Shown in pieces: positions 5,801 through 6,177 of a stretch of DNA of 6,177 nt; position 1 is the first letter of the stretch, and every line of letters starts with the position of its first letter. This DNA comes from Actinotignum schaalii. Lineage in GTDB: Bacteria; Actinomycetota; Actinomycetes; Actinomycetales; Actinomycetaceae. A program made the translations under genes and the position numbers. Where the stretch lies: positions 1-6,177 of the forward strand of contig CAMIHT010000101.1 in NCBI GenBank assembly GCA_946222725.1, read 5' to 3'. The notes beneath the pieces were generated by a model. It was not told where the DNA came from. It was given only the letters and a program-made list of their open reading frames with translations, and did not search any database.

Positions 5801-6177
5801 GTGCAGATTTGGACATCTCCCATAGATATTTCGCCGGATTTTGACCGGAGCGTGGTGACCTTCGGGGTATACGACGGCGTCCACCGTGGGCACCGCGCCG
5901 TTCTCACCCGCGCGGTTGATATTGGCCGGGAACTCGGTTGGCCCGTTATTGTTCTCACGTTTGATCCCCATCCGGCCACCGTCCACCGCCCCGAGGCGCA
6001 TATTCGCCTCGTTATGAGCCTGCAAGATCGTATTAACCGCATTGAAACACTGGGAGTGGATGCGCTCTATCTCCAGCATTACGACGCGGCCTACGCCCGC
6101 GCCACCGCCGCGGAATTTGTGCGGGATCAGCTTGTGGGCCAACTCCGGGCCGGCATCGTGCCCAACCACCACGAAGC
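5801..6177 (+). CDS. ribF: Bifunctional riboflavin kinase/FAD synthetase, 3'-truncated by the window
   Basis: RibF phosphorylates riboflavin to FMN and adenylylates FMN to FAD. Only the first 125 codons are present, within the N-terminal FMN adenylyltransferase domain. The start is GTG 5801; no ATG occurs before codon 77. The N-terminus VQIWTSPIDI fits RibF, and GGAG lies 3 nt upstream, closer than usual. FGVYDGVHRGH (21-31) holds the HxGH nucleotidyl-transfer motif (His28, His31), in the form seen in corynebacterial FAD synthetase. TFDPHP (53-58), the helix around LQDRINRIETLGVDALYL (79-96) and AAEFVRDQLV (103-112) also match. Near the cut end the usual GxNFxFG motif is expected but the sequence reads IVPNHHE (119-125). 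The riboflavin kinase domain is outside the window. It is separated from truB, its common partner, by the inverted kinase-DUF4862 pair. Confidence 0.93.
   Translation, partial: MQIWTSPIDISPDFDRSVVTFGVYDGVHRGHRAVLTRAVDIGRELGWPVIVLTFDPHPATVHRPEAHIRLVMSLQDRINRIETLGVDALYLQHYDAAYARATAAEFVRDQLVGQLRAGIVPNHHE

Noticed and set aside
5681..5873. Direct repeat GGGGTATACG at 5681-5690 and 5864-5873
   Set aside because: The second copy encodes the conserved Gly-Val-Tyr of RibF. A 10-bp match is most simply chance.

Overview
This window (about 60% GC by eye) reads as ordinary chromosome from a high-GC Gram-positive, i.e. an actinobacterium. The Gly/Arg-rich IF-2 linker ending in a Lys/Arg cluster, the corynebacterial-type GVYDGVHRGH motif in RibF and the infB-rbfA-truB-ribF neighbourhood all fit. 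The style resembles Actinomycetaceae (Trueperella, Arcanobacterium or Actinomyces-like), but that placement is inference. No rRNA, tRNA, CRISPR array, insertion sequence, phage gene or plasmid function was seen.

Layout. On the + strand from position 1 to 3585 is a translation and RNA-maturation block: infB (5' end outside the window), rbfA and truB. The infB-rbfA gap is 89 nt and holds a strong GC-rich stem-loop. truB starts inside the end of rbfA (32-nt overlap). A 99-nt gap then carries a rho-independent terminator whose U-tract faces the minus strand. From 5561 back to 3685 on the minus strand is a two-gene operon: a PfkB/ribokinase-family sugar kinase followed 23 nt later by a DUF4862-type protein with TIM-barrel-like features. 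A 239-nt divergent intergenic region (5562-5800) contains palindromes and a tandem repeat. It leads into ribF (GTG start at 5801, + strand), which the window end cuts off.

How the genes work together. IF-2 delivers initiator tRNA, RbfA matures the 30S subunit, TruB makes pseudouridine 55 in tRNA, and RibF makes FMN and FAD. This is a conserved housekeeping grouping. The kinase/DUF4862 pair is unrelated to it and sits inverted between truB and ribF, where many genomes have these two genes adjacent. It looks like a small sugar-metabolism cassette placed in a housekeeping locus, forcing ribF to use its own promoter.

I do not see a clearly new biological system. The items most worth a second look are the kinase plus DUF4862 pair (function unknown), a Shine-Dalgarno lying in the loop of an all-A/U hairpin in front of the DUF4862 gene, a 9-bp-arm palindrome upstream of the kinase, and an apparently atypical motif at the cut-off end of RibF.
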